This document shows positions 43,556 through 55,014 of a DNA stretch of 64,000 nucleotides, piece by piece. The position numbers were made by a program, and so were the translations under genes. Below the pieces are notes generated by a model. That model was given only the letters and a program-made list of their open reading frames with translations, ran no database searches and was not told where the DNA came from. This stretch comes from Acanthococcus lagerstroemiae (Eukaryota; Arthropoda; Insecta; Hemiptera; Eriococcidae): positions 46,398,122 through 46,462,121 of the forward strand of contig CM063108.1 in assembly GCA_031841125.1 (NCBI GenBank). The letters are read 5' to 3'. Within the stretch, counting starts at the first letter, position 1. Each line of letters opens with the position of its first letter.

Positions 43556-44940
43556 TAGGGTACTTTGCGGCCCAACCCCCCCGCCGTCACTCGCTTCGCT
43601 CGTGCCGGCCTTACTCGGCGCTTCGCGCCTCGTCCAACTGCCACAGTCCTCAGGGTTTGGTCGGAAACTTTTGTTCCTGAGTTGAGGGTTGCTTTATGCT
43701 TCTTTTGCTCCCCTCTATTAGCGGTCCTCAATCTTCCACCATGAACCCCCTTTCATCCTTTCTTCATCACGAGCCTCCTCCTCCTCCACCACGACCACCC
43801 TCCTCCTCCAGCACGACCCCCTCGTTGACCATGGTTGCGCTCCGCCTCCATGGTCACCCCTCAACAGTCGCAGCCCTCCTCAGCCACAAACTCCTCCCCC
43901 ACAATGGCCATAGTCCTCCACCTAGTCTCCCCCAATCACCCACTTCCACCCCGAGTGCCCTCGATTAGGACCTCGTCCTTCGACCACCCCACACCACTAT
44001 GGCCTTCATTTCTGTTCACGTACCACACCCCCGCCAAGACCTCCTCACCCATCACTACGACCTCCCTAATGGTGGCCTTAGTCCCTCTCTACAGCCTTCT
44101 CCTTCCGCGGCTCTATCACCCTACGGCCTCCTCGCTCAACCACCACGAAGATCCCCGGGTCCTCCAACCAGGAGCTTCCCCCACCATGAACACCTCTACC
44201 CCATGAGAACCCTTCCCCTCAAGTCCCCCTCCCCGGGACCAGAACCTTCCGCACCATGACTTCCATTCGCCTTCCCGCCCGCCTCTCTCACCAAGAACTT
44301 CCTCCTCCACCAGGACCCCTTCTTCACTATTACACCCTCCCCACTCGGGGCCTTTACGTCCCTCTACAGTCCCCGTCACCACCGTGGTTTTCCTCCCCCT
44401 TTAGGAGCTGCCTCCTCTACCATGAGTACCTCTTACACCCCCGGGCCTTTATCTACCAAAATTTTACTGCCCCTTTAGGATCCTCACCCACCACTACCTC
44501 CTTCTTCCTCAATGGCCACCCTCTCCTACCCAGGATTTCCTCCGCCACGAGGACCTCTCACCCACCACTACCCCCTGGGCTGCATCTCCTTTCAGAGCCC
44601 CTGTCCTCACCATGGCCCTCCAACCCCCTTGAAGATCCCTGACCATCCACCCAGGAGTTCTCACAACCATGACCACCCCTCCCCCGAGAGCCCTTCCCCC
44701 TCAAGACCCTACCCCGCCACCAGCCCCTCCCGCACAACGGCCATTTCTCTCCGAGGTCCCCTCTCTCACCAAGGACTTTCTTCTCCACCAGGTCCTCTTA
44801 CTCCAGCCCCACCCAGGGACTTCATCTCCGTCTACAGCCCACGCCCCCACAGTGGCCCTCTTCCCTCTGCAGGAGCTGCCTTCTCAACCATGAACCCCCA
44901 TTCAACCAAAATTCATTCATTCCCTTCTTATTTGACATGC
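43556..44940. repeat. C-rich degenerate tandem repeat, copy B
   Basis: Same lead as copy A (GCGCTTCGCGCCTCGTCCAA, CCTCAATCTTCCACCATG) followed by about 1.2 kb of CCTCC/CACCA/CCATGA low-complexity DNA with loosely recurring phrases such as CTCACCCACCACTAC and TCCCTCTACAG. Longer than copy A. Open frames up to 150 codons on both strands are composition artefacts. Confidence 0.7.
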
Positions 44941-45890
44941 ATTTTGTCTTCGGCAAGTTCATAGTTTGACCAGATTTTTCGCTTTACTGCGTTAGGTTAT
45001 CCACCATTACTTTCATTTCATTAAAATTTTTTGCTATTAGGACAATGTCATCCGCAAATCTCAGATTTGTTAGATTTTTCCCAAAAATTTGGAGGGCCCT
45101 TTTCCTAGTCTAATTTTCTAAAAATTTGTTCCAAAATACAGTTAAAACGATTTGGAGAGAGTGAATCGCTTTGTTTCACGCCTCTTTCAATCTTTTCTGT
45201 CCACTTGATTTTCAACATTCACCAATAGCACACCACATTTCTGAAACTTGTATTCTTCTCTCTTGTGTTCCTATTGTCCATGTTTCACATCCATGCAGTG
45301 CTATACTCCAATTATACGTTTGAAAAAATCTCAGTCTCACTTTTAAATCTATATTTGCCCTAAATACATATGTCTCCTTTTTTTTTGGGGGGGGGGGGGG
45401 GAGGAACTCTCTTTAGCTTGTTCCACATTTCTGTTTTACGTCTTCCATCTTGCATTATCAGACTACCTAAGAATTTAACTTCCTTTACTTTCATTATTTT
45501 CTCATCTCCTATTTCCATATTTATTGGATTTTATTTCCATCTATTGACTACCATCACTTTGGTTTTATTTTTATCCATCTTCATTTGGTATTTTATTTTC
45601 AATTTTTCAATCAACTTTTTCAATGTTTTCTTTAGTTTTTCTTCACTTTTTTCCACTATTGCAATTCATCTGCAAACCTTACCATTCTAACTGTCTCTTT
45701 TTGTATTATTACACCTGATTTCCTTTCATTAATTGCTTCAATTAATTTCTCTGTAAGTAGGTTAAAAACAGTACTGGTGACAAACAGCAACCCGATCTCA
45801 CTCCTCTTTGGATTTCCGCTTCTCCAATTTCATTCTCTATTTGTTTATGAGCCTTTTGATTCTTTTTTAAGTTCCATATTACCCTTCTTT

Positions 45891-46453
45891 TGTCCACCTT
45901 CCTGCGTCGCCGCCAATGGTGACGCCAGTATTTTCCTAAAGGGGGGAGGGGGGCAAAGGAAGATTTTCAAGGGAGAAAAAGTCGAAAATTGAGGTATTTT
46001 TTAAGAATCGCCGATATTAGAGGACTATTTTATAAAAATGAAGGTTAAAATTACTGCTCGAGTAAAAATTTTTCGAAAGAATGTGTTTTAAAGGCGAAAA
46101 ATTGCTCATTTTTGTACATTTTTCATTCAATTTCAAGGGCCAGGGGGAGAAGGCATTCGCCCCCTTTGCCCCCTCCCCCTGGCTACTGAACTGGTCGCCA
46201 CGCACCAAGACGAGGGGGTGAGGGGTGAATGAAGGTGGCACGTCCGTCTGTGGCGCACCCGAATTTCAGGTTAATGCTGAGTGAGCGTTACCTTGGTCGG
46301 TAAGGTGTCCTATAGTGGCCCTGCCAGGACAGCGAGAATCCATAGCTGGTCACTGATGCGATACTCGAAAGGGTAGTTTCCGGGGCCAGGGATGCGGTGT
46401 CTGGGGAGCCACTTCAGCGTCTATGCATCCGCATACAGTCCATCAAGTGACTA
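45891..46453 (+). mobile_element. SINE-like dispersed repeat, 10 bp duplication (copy 2)
   Basis: acccttcttt lies at 45881-45890 and 46454-46463, a perfect 10 bp target duplication within the minus-strand LINE. The insert begins TGTCCACCTTCCTGCG, contains GTCCGTCTGTGGCGCACCCG and GAATTTCAGGTTAATGCT, then GGTCACTGATGCGATACTCG and GTAGTTTCCGGGGCC, and ends after CGCATACAGTCCAT. A 280 bp hAT MITE (45914-46193) is nested in it; without that the body is about 275 bp. No tRNA boxes are obvious, so its origin is open. Confidence 0.85.
45914..46193. mobile_element. 280 bp hAT-type MITE nested in the SINE-like repeat
   Basis: Left end CAATGGTGACGCCAG, right end CTGGCTACTGAACTG. Flanks gtcgccgc (45906-45913) and gtcgccac (46194-46201) differ at one base. 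G-rich stretch next to the left end and C-rich next to the right. Confidence 0.85.
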
Positions 46454-47830
46454 ACCCTTCTTTCTCTATACTTAACTCCTATCTCCTTCAATATTCGAAA
46501 AATTTTGACCATTCAACATTATCAAAATCTTTTTCTTGCATCCAGACCTTTTTTTCAATCTTGTTTCTAATAAAAGCCTTAAACATAAAATTGCTTCTCT
46601 AGCTCCTCTACCTTTTCTGAATTTAAACTGATCTTTTCCCGCTCTTTCTTCCATTTTATTTTGTGTTCTTTTATTTATTATCCCAGCTAAAATTTTTCAG
46701 GCATGCGATAGTAAATTTATAGCACGATAATTTTCAAATTTGCTTGCTGCATTTTTTTAAGGATCATAATGAACCTGCTTTTCTGGAAACCTACTGACAA
46801 TACTCCTTCCTCGTACATTCCGCAAATTAATTCGTATCAGTTTTCAAAAACTAGTTCCCCTGCATTCTTCAATAACTCACCAGTAATTTCATCAACTCCT
46901 CCTGCTTTATCTGCTTTCATTTCTTTCATAGCTTTTTATCAAATTCCGATTTCAAAATAGGATCTCCTCTTTCTTCATCCTCCACACTCTCTTCTCCTTC
47001 CATACATTTACTTGTATCTGCCCCATTCTTATTCAACATGTCTCACCTACCTTTTTATTTGATCTTTTTTTTAGTCTAACAATTTTCCTATTTCATCCGT
47101 TAAATTATTTGTTCTCTTTCTTTCTTCTTGCTCTAAAATACGAGTATCTTTTTACTTTATTATACGTCTGATCGAGTTTCCTGCTTTCATTTGCTCCCTA
47201 ATTTCCTCGAAATTCTGATTAACCCCCTTTTCTTCGGTTTTCTTACATTCTTTTTTCATTTGATTTCTTTAATTACTTTATTTGTCCTTACTTTCTCTGC
47301 CAGGGACCCGTTTATACTTTCTTCTTTCTTCCATTAACTCTAGTATCTCACTTTCCATCCATGGTTTTCTCCTTTCTATTATTGGAGTACCTAATTTCTT
47401 CCTTGCTGCCAAATTTATTGTTTTTTTTTAATTTTTTTTTTTTTTTTGAAAGTGCTATCCACTTCTCTTCAGTATCATTCCTTCTTGTAATTTACAAAGT
47501 TCTTTTGTTATATTTTTTTTTGATGTTCTTATTTTTTTCTTTCAATTCCAAATACGAGTATCATTTTTTTTTTTACTTTCTTCAAATTCATTTTTCTAAA
47601 TTGAAACCTATATTTTATTACTACTACACTGTAGTCACTATCTACATCTGCTCCTGGGAATGTCTTACAATCCAGTATTTGGTTTTTATATCTTCTCGTC
47701 ATAATATAATCTATTTGACATCTTCTTTTATCTCTTGGGCTGTTCCAAGGGTATTTTTCTCTCTCATGCTTTTCAAACAGAGTGTTTCCAATAACTAATT
47801 TATATTCTTCACAAAACTACTCAATTATTT

Positions 47831-48300
47831 TATACAAAAAAAAAAAGTCTGAAAATCAAAATTTTTAAATATTATGAACCTCTTTACCAATTGTTGAAGT
47901 GGTAGCACTATGCGCGCTGCCGCTCTACCTACACTAATGCCTAGTCTAACGCCTAGCCTGAGTTACAATCCACCCGGTGCCCTCACTCTCTCTGGTGTTG
48001 TGTTTGGTTTACACTTTACAACGGATGACGCGACGACGCTTATGAGATACGATAGCCTATTGTTACGGGAATATACCCAGCATCTGTCTACAGTATGATA
48101 TTCAGGCCTGTAATAATAACTAATAGCTAAAACAAATATTCAAGTACGTTCGCAGACTCTTTCAAACCATCTAAAAATGTTCAGATGAAGCTACACGTAA
48201 TAACTGAATTTTGATCGGACTTCGAACTGAGACAGCTATTGATTTCTCCTCAAGCGGCTATAAAAGCTATGTATAAGTTTAAGCCCAGAGTAAGCGCATC
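47831..48300. other. Unassigned sequence
   Basis: The 62-codon ORF at 47910 is not recognised. No repeats seen. Confidence 0.4.
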
Positions 48301-48570
48301 TGATTGGGCTTTCAATTCGTTGAAGTTTGTAAAGTACATTGAAACTCTGTAAATTTATGAGTTGTGAAGATGAATATTCGTATCGCACGTTGATAAACTA
48401 AGTCTTTCGTTGTTTTCTTCAAAAAAGTCGTGTCAACCTGTAACAAGTGGCGCAGTCGGTAGGACTTTCGAGTTTCGATTCGTAGAAGTCTGTGTTACAT
48501 TTCGACCAAACTCTGTAATTTTATGAGTTGTGAAGAAGAATATATTCGCATTATAAGTTGATACCCGTTG
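48300..48570. repeat. Tandem repeat of about 160 bp with a third partial copy
   Basis: CTGTAAATTTATGAGTTGTG (48350) recurs as CTGTAATTTTATGAGTTGTG (48512). AAACTAAGTCTTTCGTTGTT with AGTCGTGTCAACCTGTAAC (48398-48444) recurs at about 49279-49331 on the far side of the next TIR element. TGGCGCAGTCGG (48449) resembles a pol III A box, but the B-box-like word is too close for a normal tRNA. Confidence 0.65.
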
Positions 48571-48645
48571 AAGATTTTGATGTGCGTATTCAAGTGGAAC
48601 GCATTTGGAAAACCACTTCCACTACTACATTGACGAGCTCTATAT

Positions 48646-49229
48646 GTGTACGCCCGCATCGAAAGGGCCCACCTTGTCGATATGGAATTATGGGTGGGGG
48701 GGGGGGGGCAATACTAGGAAAAATTACGTTCACAATGCCGCAAACCCGGGGTCTCTAAGTGAAAAAAATCGAATTTTGAGAATTTTTTGAAAATAAAGTT
48801 TAATATATCAAAGTTTGAGAAAAACGCGTTTAAAGTTTGAGTAGTGATTGTTTTAGAAAAAAATGATGTTTATGTAAATTTTGCACTTCAAATGAAAAGT
48901 TGGAAATTATTTTGATATTATTATGAACGTCGCAGTATTTTAAATATCAAGTTACGCCATCTATAGTATTTCGGTCAAAGAGAGGGAAAAAACTTTGAAA
49001 AAACGAGTATCGACAAAGTGGGCCCTTTCTCTTCTCTGACGTTTTTCGCAATATCTCTTGAAAAAACCTCGGAACCGAAAAAATCTCTACGCCAGCTGAT
49101 AGACCATGCTTGCCACTATACAAAACGCCAAAAATCCCATTTTTCATTTTTTTCAACTTTTTACCTAAAATTGGCTGTATCTCTGAAACTGAGATCGACA
49201 AGGTGGGCCCTTTCGATGCGGGCGTACAC
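48646..49229. mobile_element. 584 bp TIR element with 4 bp ATAT duplication
   Basis: TIR of about 37 bp: GTGTACGCCCGCATCGAAAG then GGCCCACCTTGTCGAT, and its inverse ending at 49229. atat flanks at 48642-48645 and 49230-49233. A further internal inverse copy of the AAAGGGCCCACTTTGTCGAT-like motif sits near 49007-49030. The terminus parallels that of the 1.28 kb element at 27092, so both belong to one family. No transposase; a G-run lies near 48696. Confidence 0.85.
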
Positions 49230-49339
49230 ATATATTAAAAACAGGATTAGATGCAAGAGTGGTAGTTTAAGTGTACACCATAAACTGAGTCTTTTGCTGT
49301 TTTCTTTGAAAAAGCCGTGTCAACCCATAACTCTATGTG

Positions 49340-49780
49340 TACGATAGTTCAGTGTTCACACATCAGTTACCTATTTTAATACACGATGTTTCTGTAATTT
49401 ATGTTCTCTCAACAGAGATCGCTGTGTTCGCTAAGGGGTTGGAGGCTCACCGCTCTCTCTCCTTTCGCTCTCCTAAACCATGCTCTCCGCATACCTCTTG
49501 TTCTTTTCTTCCTCCTACTTGGGCGTTCCAATCTCCCACTAGGTATAATAAAATTTTCTTTTCCTTTTACCGTGCTCAAGACTTCATCAATTTCTTCACA
49601 AATTTTTTCTACTTCTTTTTCACTATTAGTCCAGGGTAATTAGCATTTTTGATGGAATTAATTGCAGCACATTACCACAAAAACATGTACACAGGTGAAA
49701 TGAGCTCTATAGCATTTTCAGTATTGAAGAGAACTAAAGTGTCAGCCCTTATCATTTTCTTTCAGGTGAGCCCAACTTGA
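49340..49780. other. Unassigned sequence
   Basis: Two overlapping ORFs (about 100 and 80 codons) have no recognisable product. Confidence 0.35.
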
Positions 49781-49809
49781 GTTTTTTTGCAGAACATTTG
49801 TGTCCCTGA

Positions 49810-50412
49810 TCATCTTTTCATCCAAATACACCAATCAGCTCGCCGCATTTCATTAGGCCGCTAGAGAGCGACTCTTTAGCGTCCAAACGCGAATCGAACA
49901 AACCGTCGATGGATTTAGAAAAGGTGTTATCTCCAAAACACTGGTTTTTACAGTACAGGCAAAACAAGTTTTCGATTTCCCTGTTCGCCATGTCGCCTGT
50001 TGAAAAATTGAAAAAGAAACCTACGCCGAGTGTAAAAACTGAGCAAAGAACACCGTTCAAAGAAATTTCGTCCAACAACAACGTCGCCTCAAAGGAAGCT
50101 GTTAAACGAAAAGTGAATTCAGCTTTCCAACGTTCTGCATCACCAGACGTCGAGTCTGACGATTCTTTCGATAAAATACCATCTGATTCACCGCCGTATA
50201 AGTACTAGAGGGGTCCAATGAGAAAGAAATTCGAACGTGCATTATTACCAGGTCATACATGCTATATATGTGAAAAATTCTACGCACATTACGATGAAGA
50301 ATCAAAAAGGAAACTCATAGATTCATGTTCAAGACATCGCGCGAAGTACACCAGAGCACCTACTCCCCCTGGAATATGGAAACCTTACTTTTCTGAAAGC
50401 GATAGCAATTAG
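49810..50412 (+). pseudogene. CtIP/Sae2 (RBBP8) C-terminal fragment with one in-frame stop
   Basis: One frame is open from 49810 to 50412 apart from TAG at 50206-50208. The C-terminal part (50218-50412) has MRKKFERALLPGHTCYIC with a CxxC pair at residues 15 and 18, EKFYAHYDEESKRKLIDSCS and SRHRAKYTRAPTPPG with the CSRHR motif at 37-41. This is the DNA-endonuclease activator domain shared by CtIP, Ctp1 and Sae2, which promotes MRE11 nuclease action in DNA-end resection. Upstream (49909 on) is polar, lysine- and serine-rich, consistent with the variable linker of the family. The N-terminal tetramerisation part is absent. The stop replaces a position where a charged residue fits. No poly-A tail, no intron visible. 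Probably a gene fragment or retrocopy; an ancient exon with a sequencing error is possible. Confidence 0.75.
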
Positions 50413-50565
50413 TGTAATTATCTGTATAAGTAGTCGGCAATATTGTAGAGTTTGTTATCAAAAATAAGTGTTGCACGTGATTCAGCTTGAAATTACCTTT
50501 CCAACGATACCAAGACTCATTTTTTGTAAAATTTGGAGATAACACCTTTTCTAAATCCATCGACG
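49904..50565. repeat. Perfect 34 bp inverted repeat around the CtIP-like fragment
   Basis: CGTCGATGGATTTAGAAAAG plus the next 14 bases (49904-49937) occur exactly inverted at 50532-50565. aaac lies directly outside each arm (49900-49903, 50566-50569). The arms frame most of the CtIP-like ORF. Both arms would encode SMDLEKVLSP in the same sense, so exon duplication in inverted order is the alternative to a terminal repeat. Confidence 0.75.
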
Positions 50566-50865
50566 AAACACTCATGCGAATTATGAAGAGTGCAGGCGGA
50601 CTGACTCATCGACGCAGTGTTACCTCTAGCGTTTTGCAGCAGTGGATTCTTAGCGCCCCTGCCATATGCTTCATCTTTGCCAAGGTTTGGAAAAGTTCAC
50701 AAACTGTCAACCAGAAACGAGTACTCAGCATAAAGAATTGAAGAAATCACGAGTGTAGCATGATAGAAGGGATGTTCAAACTTTTTTAAACTGGCTGCGA
50801 GCCCATCATCCCTTCCCGTATATATCTAAATTACAAGAAGGGATCTATCCGGGTTTACGGAGAGG

Positions 50866-51178
50866 ATTCATGAAGGGGATATGGAAAGGCTATACCACGG
50901 GTCTACAAAGGATATCCATGCAAGGGGAAACAAAGGAATATACAACGGGTCTACAAAGAGGATCCATGCAAGGAGAAACAGAGGGGCTATACGGCGAATC
51001 TACAAAGGGCATACATGAAGGGTATACAGAGGGGCTATACGACAATTTACAAAGGGGATACTTAGAGGCACACAGGGGGCTATACAACGGGTCTACAAAG
51101 GGCATACATAAAGGGTATAGCACGGGTGTCTTAACGCCGGTGTATAGCTCGGGTAGTAAGGGGGCTACACGTAAATGA
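50866..51178. repeat. Minisatellite, unit about 54 bp with 18-27 bp substructure
   Basis: Phrases GGTCTACAAAG, ATCCATGCAAGG, GAGGGGCTATAC and GGGCATACATGAAGGGTATA recur. The 102-codon ORF with a TTGLQRGSMQGETEG repeat is a by-product of a period divisible by three. Confidence 0.85.
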
Positions 51179-51359
51179 AGGGCTCTGATTGGCTGCTGGA
51201 GGGGAAACATACCGAGTTAAGACATGGCTAACGAAGGTCGATTTTCCAAGGGTCTCGAGCAGTTTTAAACGAACTTAAGTTTTCCGCATCGGGATCACGA
51301 GCTTGTAGTTGCCGTTAAGTGGGTATCTCTTGTAGCCACGCGTTTGTAGAGGAGCAGAA

Positions 51360-51520
51360 ACGCAAATAGGGCTCAGAACTAGGGGGGCTTAAGCCCCCGT
51401 ATTATGAAGCAACATCACCCCTCCGCATCATTTTCCTTAGTAATTTCTCAGTGTTGGGGGGGGGCTATTTGGAAGTTTGGGGCTAAGCCCCCAAGCCCCC
51501 TCACTATTTGCGCCTATTTG
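51360..51520. mobile_element. Possible small TIR element with GGGGGCTT stems
   Basis: GCAAATAGGGCTCAGAACTA near 51362 faces AGCCCCCTCACTATTTGC near 51515; internal GGGGGGCTTAAGCCCCC is a palindrome. No target duplication found. Confidence 0.45.
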
Positions 51521-52739
51521 GAGGAGGTTGTTTAAACGCAGAAAATTGTATACATGTAGAATCGGATGAAGACGAATTCTTATAATAATAAAGATAATAA
51601 ATTGAAATCATATCATTTAACATTCTATGCATCCAGTTGTGTGTTTTCGCGATTATTTAATCGCCAATTTCCAAAATGAAACTTCATTATATTGATATCT
51701 ATTCATTTATGCAAAAAAAATTCAAACTTTTATCATTTTCGCGGATTTATAACAAAAAATGTACTTTTTTACTGTTTTTCTGCTCAGCCACCAATTTTTA
51801 AAAATTAAATATTTTTGGCTTTCTGAAGAGATATCAATTTCAATCGATTTTTGTTAGGTAGGTTGGTTATTCGAAAATAAGTAGGTAAGCAATTTTAGTC
51901 GTTTCGGCTGAGTATCGCTTCTTGTAAAAAAAAGTTCATGAAAATGATAGGTTGGGAGCATTCGGGCAAATGGTGTTCTCACTGATTTTTCTGTGATCTC
52001 AATGTGATAAAAAGTGCCGGTGTTTTTTTTTTTGTTTTTTTTCGTAGGTGCCTGATCACTTTTATTTCTCGGAAGTACCGGATACCTAGTTTGTGCCTTT
52101 TTCTGATATTATTGAAAAACTTGGCAAGGTTAATGATGAAAAAAAGACTCAGCGACAAAATCGATATTAAACGATATTTTGTTGGTAATCAATCGTTTGA
52201 ATGGTTTTTATGTTGTTTAGAAAGTTTTATTTTCGTAATTAAATAATAAATTTACGTTTGTGTATATTTTCTTCAATTTGTACGGGATTTTATGTCGTGT
52301 CCGAATCTGCCCCATAACTTGTCCAAATGGTCTACCCCTGTCAGGTTTCGGACAAAAAAAAAAAAACAACAAGTTTTTGAACATTAATTATTATGGTGAT
52401 AATGAAGATAAAAATGGGAAGCAAAAATCATTTTAGACGTAAAAAAGTCCAGAATTTACGACGGTGGGGTGCAATTGCCACAAAATCTCATAGTTTCCAC
52501 GTAAAACGTCAAAATGCAAAAACTGTCCGAATCCTCCCCACTCTCCCCTACTTTAGCGGAAAAGTTCTCACAAAGTAGCGGCGTTTAGGAAAATTACAAA
52601 GATGCATAAAAGCACAGAAAATCAGATTTTTGTTTATGTATACAGGTGGGGGGGGCAATGAATAGGTGTAAAGTGAGTGGGTCTATCCCGAAACTTTTTA
52701 TCGGGTAATTTTTAAAACAAGCAGGCGCCACTGAGCCGC
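51521..52739. other. Unassigned AT-rich sequence
   Basis: T- and A-runs (52021-52040, 52350-52362), G-run near 52650. The 80- and 61-codon ORFs are unrecognised. Confidence 0.4.
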
Positions 52740-53760
52740 AAGAATGAAATTTCACGATCAAGACTTCATTTTGCTTCGGCGGATGATTGCGATTTTGCTG
52801 TGCATGTGTGGGTGGATCTTGGGCAGCGCACCCTTACACATCTGCGTGCCACTCGCACTCTCATCATCGCGGCGAGGGTGCGTGAGATAACACATGGACG
52901 GTCGGTGATTAGCTGCATTATGCTGAGCCGACGGTGGCACCGAGATAGAGAAAGAGAGTAACCCGAGTACATGTCGTGGTCTTCGTCGCTTTTTGTGTAT
53001 CCTGGAAACAGGCGAAATTGCATCGTGGGAAACTGGTACGCGGTTTGATCGATTCATTGTAAAGGCGAAGAAATTTTTTCAATTATCGAACCGAGCATCT
53101 GTCATCGGTCGGGTGAAAGAAAAGAGTTCGAGGAGCGAGTAAAAAGGATAGGATGCGATGCCGCGATTAATATACCGTTGTGATTTGTAAGCGCGTGGGA
53201 GAGTGGGTGACCGAGTTGCTCTGTCCTTCTGTCTCCCTGGCGTCTTCTCTTTATTCGGAGTCATTCGGTGGCTGAAATTATAAAACGAAATTTTCGTCGT
53301 ACCTGGCCGACGTGGCGTGGCGTGTGAAAACAAGCAGAAAGCCGAAAATGAATACAACGTCTGTATTTAGATTTTCTCTCCCGAGTTTGGCCGAGTGTGC
53401 GTGCGTTTGATTGACGGAGTCTAGGCCTCAACTTTCGGTCGCTTTCATCTCCGGCAACGCGCAGTACACGTGGGTCCACCTACTCAGATTTGTTCGCTCG
53501 GACGCTCACCTGAGAAGAGCACCCCGAATCAGCGCCCAGTATTGTGGGAACACGGAGAAAAAAAAAAGAGTAGGCAAACTGGCGTACCGCAAGAAACCTC
53601 GAAATTCTCGAGGAATTGTATTCAAAACTCAGGGTTGTTGCTCTGCGATCGTCTCTCGTGGCCGTTAGTGGTGGGTATTACGTCCTTTTCGATTAGCCGG
53701 AAGAATCGGCCAATCGTGCCCGAAGAATCGAATTTGTATGCCGTCAGAAGGAAATCATCA
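52740..53760. promoter_or_regulatory. CpG-rich candidate promoter/exon region
   Basis: CpG-dense, transposon-free stretch. ORFs up to 100 codons lie on both strands, none recognisable. On the minus strand TCTCAG followed by GTGAGCG makes a good splice donor with its GT at 53509-53508. Direction of any gene is not established. Confidence 0.35.
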
Positions 53761-54560
53761 GTAGGAGGATAAGTTATAGAAACTAACTTTTTTTCCTTTT
53801 TTTTTCTTTCTGTAGGAAGTAGGAAATCTAGTCTTAATTAGGTTAAATGGGAGAAGGAACGGAAAGTTAGAAACTGAGTGATACAATAAAAATTTCAGAA
53901 CAATCGGAGATAACCTTATTCTGCTGCTGTACTTTTCTAATGTTAACAGCCGAGAAAGGAACCAAGGTAGACCAGATTCTGAGCTATTAATGCTGCATGG
54001 TGTTATTTTCAAGCTGAACATAAAGAGCTCCACCACAACTCAATTTTATCTTAGGATATGATAATTGTAAGATAATTATAAGAATTAGTTTCAGCTGTGA
54101 GTAAAACTGACTTTTTTTTCTTCCTTCTACCTCTGTTTCTTTCTTTGGGTCACTGATCTCGAATATCGTAACCGATTTCTAATCTGGCTTTGGTTCGAAA
54201 CTTCGTTTAGTTCCTCAAGCCAATTCAATTTTAATCCTTTGCAAGATCTCGGAATACTCAAATCTTATTTCTTTAGGGTGACAAAATCCCTTCTTCCTCT
54301 CCCCCCCCCCCAAAAAAAAGGCTGGATCCGCAAACTTTTCTCTTTTTAATGAAAATATGTCGAACAACCTGTCGAAACTGTTTGTTCTTTTGCTTCGCAA
54401 AATCCGAACACCCAAAAAGGTGATATTTGATCCACCCCGTACTTAAGCGTCAAAATGAAAATCTTATGCTTGAAATTGCAGACAGATGCTTCGCTTCAAA
54501 ATATCGAAACAAAGATTTATGGGTCGTTGATTTCGAATATTGTCATAGGTTTGAAACAGA
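53761..54560. other. Unassigned AT-rich sequence
   Basis: C-run and A-run at 54300-54318. Phrases around 54170-54230 and 54520-54560 (TTTCTAATCTGGCTTTGG, GATTTCGAATATTG) resemble the degenerate repeats at 57.6-58.9 kb. Confidence 0.4.
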
Positions 54561-55010
54561 TTCGAATTTCAGTCCCCCCCACCCCCGAAGCGGAACTTCA
54601 CTTTTGAGAGGAGGCACAACCGACTTGTCATAGGGAATCAAAGCGTCAAAACAAGGTTTTTTCAAGCCACTTTCCTGGCACACTCGGTCCGAGTGTGAGA
54701 CCTGTGAGCAGGATAGGCGCGGGACGGCAACAGCGATCGATTCCGGCGGCGGAAACACGAGCGATAGCGACGGCGTGATCAGCCATCTTGCGCCGGACAC
54801 CTTGATTCGGCCGGAAATGTTGAAGAGCGGAAGTGGATGGACCCGGGTTTCGACGTGTGTCTCGACCATCATGAAGAAAAATATGTAGACAGAGTGGTCG
54901 AGGTAGAGGGCTGACGGACAAACCTCGGTCCACACCATCGAACACAACAATTCTGTACCATCCTAGATCTGCTGCAGCTGCTGCGGACTCCCTCTCCCCC
55001 TCGGGAGGGC
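54561..55010. other. GC-rich unique-looking tract
   Basis: GC- and CpG-rich (54690-55010). Two overlapping minus-strand ORFs (135 and 122 codons) are open but their products carry no recognisable domain. Could be an exon; nothing decides it. Confidence 0.3.
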
Positions 55011-55014
55011 TCAC

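Larger units (their letters stand above)
44985..47830 (-). pseudogene. APE-type LINE relic, copy 2 (endonuclease end and RT)
   Basis: Read on the minus strand: the end of an APE-type endonuclease with QIDYIMTRRYKNQIL and FPGADVDSDYS (about 47740-47640), then pre-RT sequence, KDQFKFRKGRGAREAI (about 46640), KDFDNVEWSKFF (about 46530), QRGVRSGCCLSPVLFN (about 45810), a FADE box where FADD is expected (about 45690), KFLGSLIMQDGR (about 45475) and LNSTAWM-like blocks (45290). At 45000-45070 a second RT segment (LRFADDIVLIAKN) recurs, so the 3' end looks rearranged. Interrupted by the SINE-like repeat at 45891-46453 and by a G-run. Dead. Confidence 0.7.

Noticed and set aside
48449..48482. Second tRNA-like SINE head at TGGCGCAGTCGG
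   Set aside because: B-box-like word lies only about 25 bp away and there is no defined element end; treated as part of a 160 bp tandem repeat.
50870..51178. Repeat-containing protein (TTGLQRGSMQGETEG units)
   Set aside because: Encoded by a minisatellite whose period is a multiple of three; no start context, splice signals or second-strand asymmetry to support a gene.
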